This document shows positions 63,005 to 64,000 of a stretch of DNA of 64,000 nucleotides, piece after piece. Within the stretch, counting starts at the first letter, position 1. Each line of letters begins with the position of its first letter. Position numbers and translations under genes: made by a program. Source of the stretch: Bacillaceae bacterium OF18-1A (GTDB lineage Bacteria; Bacillota; Bacilli; Bacillales; Bacillaceae_G); NCBI GenBank assembly GCA_027694045.1, contig JAQEWB010000001.1:124001-188000 (forward strand). The letters are read 5' to 3'. The notes beneath the pieces are model-generated. The model did not search any database and was not told the DNA's origin. It saw only the letters and a program-made list of their open reading frames with translations.

Positions 63005-64000
63005 TTATTTTAGTTCACATTTATCAAGTGGAATCACTTTCGTTTTCTTCGTAAATTTATATCCTAACCATAGTACTAAGAAGAGTGGTAAACCGATATA
63101 AGAAACGAGTACACCGTTCCAATCGATTGATTCGCCCATAAATGCACCGTAGTTTTGTCCTAAAATTACGATGATACAAAGTGTAAATGCGAAGATTGGA
63201 CCGAATGGGAACCATTTAGCTCTATATGGTAAGTCTTTTAAATCTTTTCCTTGTGCGATATATGCTTTGCGGAAACGGTAATGACTAATTGCAATGCCGA
63301 CCCATGCGATAAAGCCAGACATACCAGATGCGTTTAATAACCAAATATATACAACACCGTCACCGAATAAAGAAGCAATGAAGGCGATACTTCCAACAAT
63401 TGAAGTTACGATTAATGCGTTAACAGGTACGCCACGGCTATCCAATTTACCTAAGAATTTTGGTGCTTTTCCTTGGCGAGCTAAATCCCAAAGCATACGA
63501 GTTGATGCGTACATACCAGAGTTACCAGCGGATAGTACGGCAGTTAAAATAACAGCGTTCATAACAGAAGCAGCAAAGGCAACGCCCGCTTTTTCAAAAA
63601 TAAGTGTAAATGGACTTACGGTTACATCACTTGCGGCAAGGCTTTCAGTTGTATAAGGAATTAATAAACCGATAACGAGAATCGCAAGGATATAGAATAA
63701 AAGAATACGCCAGAAGATGGAACGAATCGCTTTCGGAATATTACGCTCTGGATCAGATGTTTCACCAGCAGCTACCCCTAATAATTCAGTTCCTTGGAAT
63801 GAGAAACCAGCTGCCATAAATACACCGATAATTGCCATAATACCGCCGTTAAATGGTGCATCTGCAACAGTAAAGTTTTTAAAACCGACAGGTTCTCCGC
63901 CCATAATGCCAAAAATCATCATAAAACCGACAACTAAAAAGATAATAATAGTAACTACTTTAATAAGTGCGAACCAATATTCAGATTCACCAAACCCTTT
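63005..64000 (-). CDS. Amino acid permease, LysP-like (5' end outside window)
   Basis: The last 331 residues are visible; the frame stays open to the window end (GFGESEYWFALIKVVTIIIF), so the first roughly 160 residues lie beyond. APC-superfamily AAT type: AGETSDPERNIPKAIRSIFW, VMNAVILTAVLSAGNSGMYA and LNASGMSGFIAWVGIAISHY are close to the lysine permease LysP of E. coli and its bacillar relatives. Substrate lysine is likely, but other basic amino acids are possible. Confidence 0.9.
   Translation of the reverse strand, partial: KGFGESEYWFALIKVVTIIIFLVVGFMMIFGIMGGEPVGFKNFTVADAPFNGGIMAIIGVFMAAGFSFQGTELLGVAAGETSDPERNIPKAIRSIFWRILLFYILAILVIGLLIPYTTESLAASDVTVSPFTLIFEKAGVAFAASVMNAVILTAVLSAGNSGMYASTRMLWDLARQGKAPKFLGKLDSRGVPVNALIVTSIVGSIAFIASLFGDGVVYIWLLNASGMSGFIAWVGIAISHYRFRKAYIAQGKDLKDLPYRAKWFPFGPIFAFTLCIIVILGQNYGAFMGESIDWNGVLVSYIGLPLFLVLWLGYKFTKKTKVIPLDKCELK

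Overview
The window is low-GC Firmicute DNA whose content points to the Bacillus cereus group: a collagen-like spore-surface gene, a spore cortex/engulfment gene (spoIIP family), a secreted subtilase, an SLH surface protein, strong AGGAGG ribosome sites, and three copies of a dispersed repeat that I match from memory to bcr1, a repeat reported from this group. Most of it reads as ordinary chromosomal gene content. Two short stretches, about 14.9-18.8 kb and 23.7-28.5 kb, look like accessory or decaying DNA. I saw no rRNA, tRNA or CRISPR array.

Layout. 0-2.4 kb: end of a BceAB-type ABC transporter. 2.7-13.3 kb: TauE-like permease, M29 aminopeptidase, secreted metallophosphoesterase, D-cysteine desulfhydrase, Nudix hydrolase, secreted S8 protease (minus strand), a VOC protein and an SF1 helicase. 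13.35-14.8 kb: a SAM-I (S-box) riboswitch with its terminator in front of an M20 deacylase. 15.0-18.8 kb: two overlapping DUF262 genes, the first with a DUF1524-like HNH end; this is the best candidate for a defence system. 18.8-21.3 kb: arsR-arsI-acr3-arsC with repeated ArsR-type operators. 21.4-24.9 kb: two acetyltransferases, a methyltransferase-like protein and an alpha/beta hydrolase. 25.0-28.4 kb: a graveyard made of a galT fragment, a lone TnpB element with its likely omega RNA, the 3' part of a gerB-type germinant permease, and two copies of a 97-bp repeat. 28.5-30.5 kb: the collagen-like gene. 30.9-42.3 kb: rifampin phosphotransferase, a TetR/ABC-2 divergent pair with a clear operator, acetyltransferases, a LysR/YczE divergent pair, an SLH protein whose C39-like domain lacks its cysteine, and a YjiH-type membrane protein. 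42.4-49.0 kb: a hidden 37-aa membrane peptide gene, YdcF-like protein, acyl-CoA dehydrogenase, SpoIIP, CutC and a signal peptidase.

49.1-54.8 kb is a coherent operon for 5-oxoproline: an IclR regulator, pxpB-pxpC-pxpA (5-oxoprolinase), a DUF969/DUF979 membrane pair that I infer to be the transporter, and pcp, which releases 5-oxoproline from peptides. A shortened bcr1 copy sits inside this operon. 55.0-64.0 kb: POT peptide transporter, a decayed cytosine-5 DNA methyltransferase fragment, a sirtuin, a class B penicillin-binding protein, a second signal peptidase, a MutT-like Nudix, an AlkC-like repair protein, a HesB-like protein and a LysP-like permease cut by the window end.

Several gene remnants (galT, gerB, DNA methyltransferase, an HTH regulator and two unidentified fragments) have no full-length open frame and were found by reading translations of the intergenic DNA. 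All family assignments are from recognisable motifs and memory; no database search was run.
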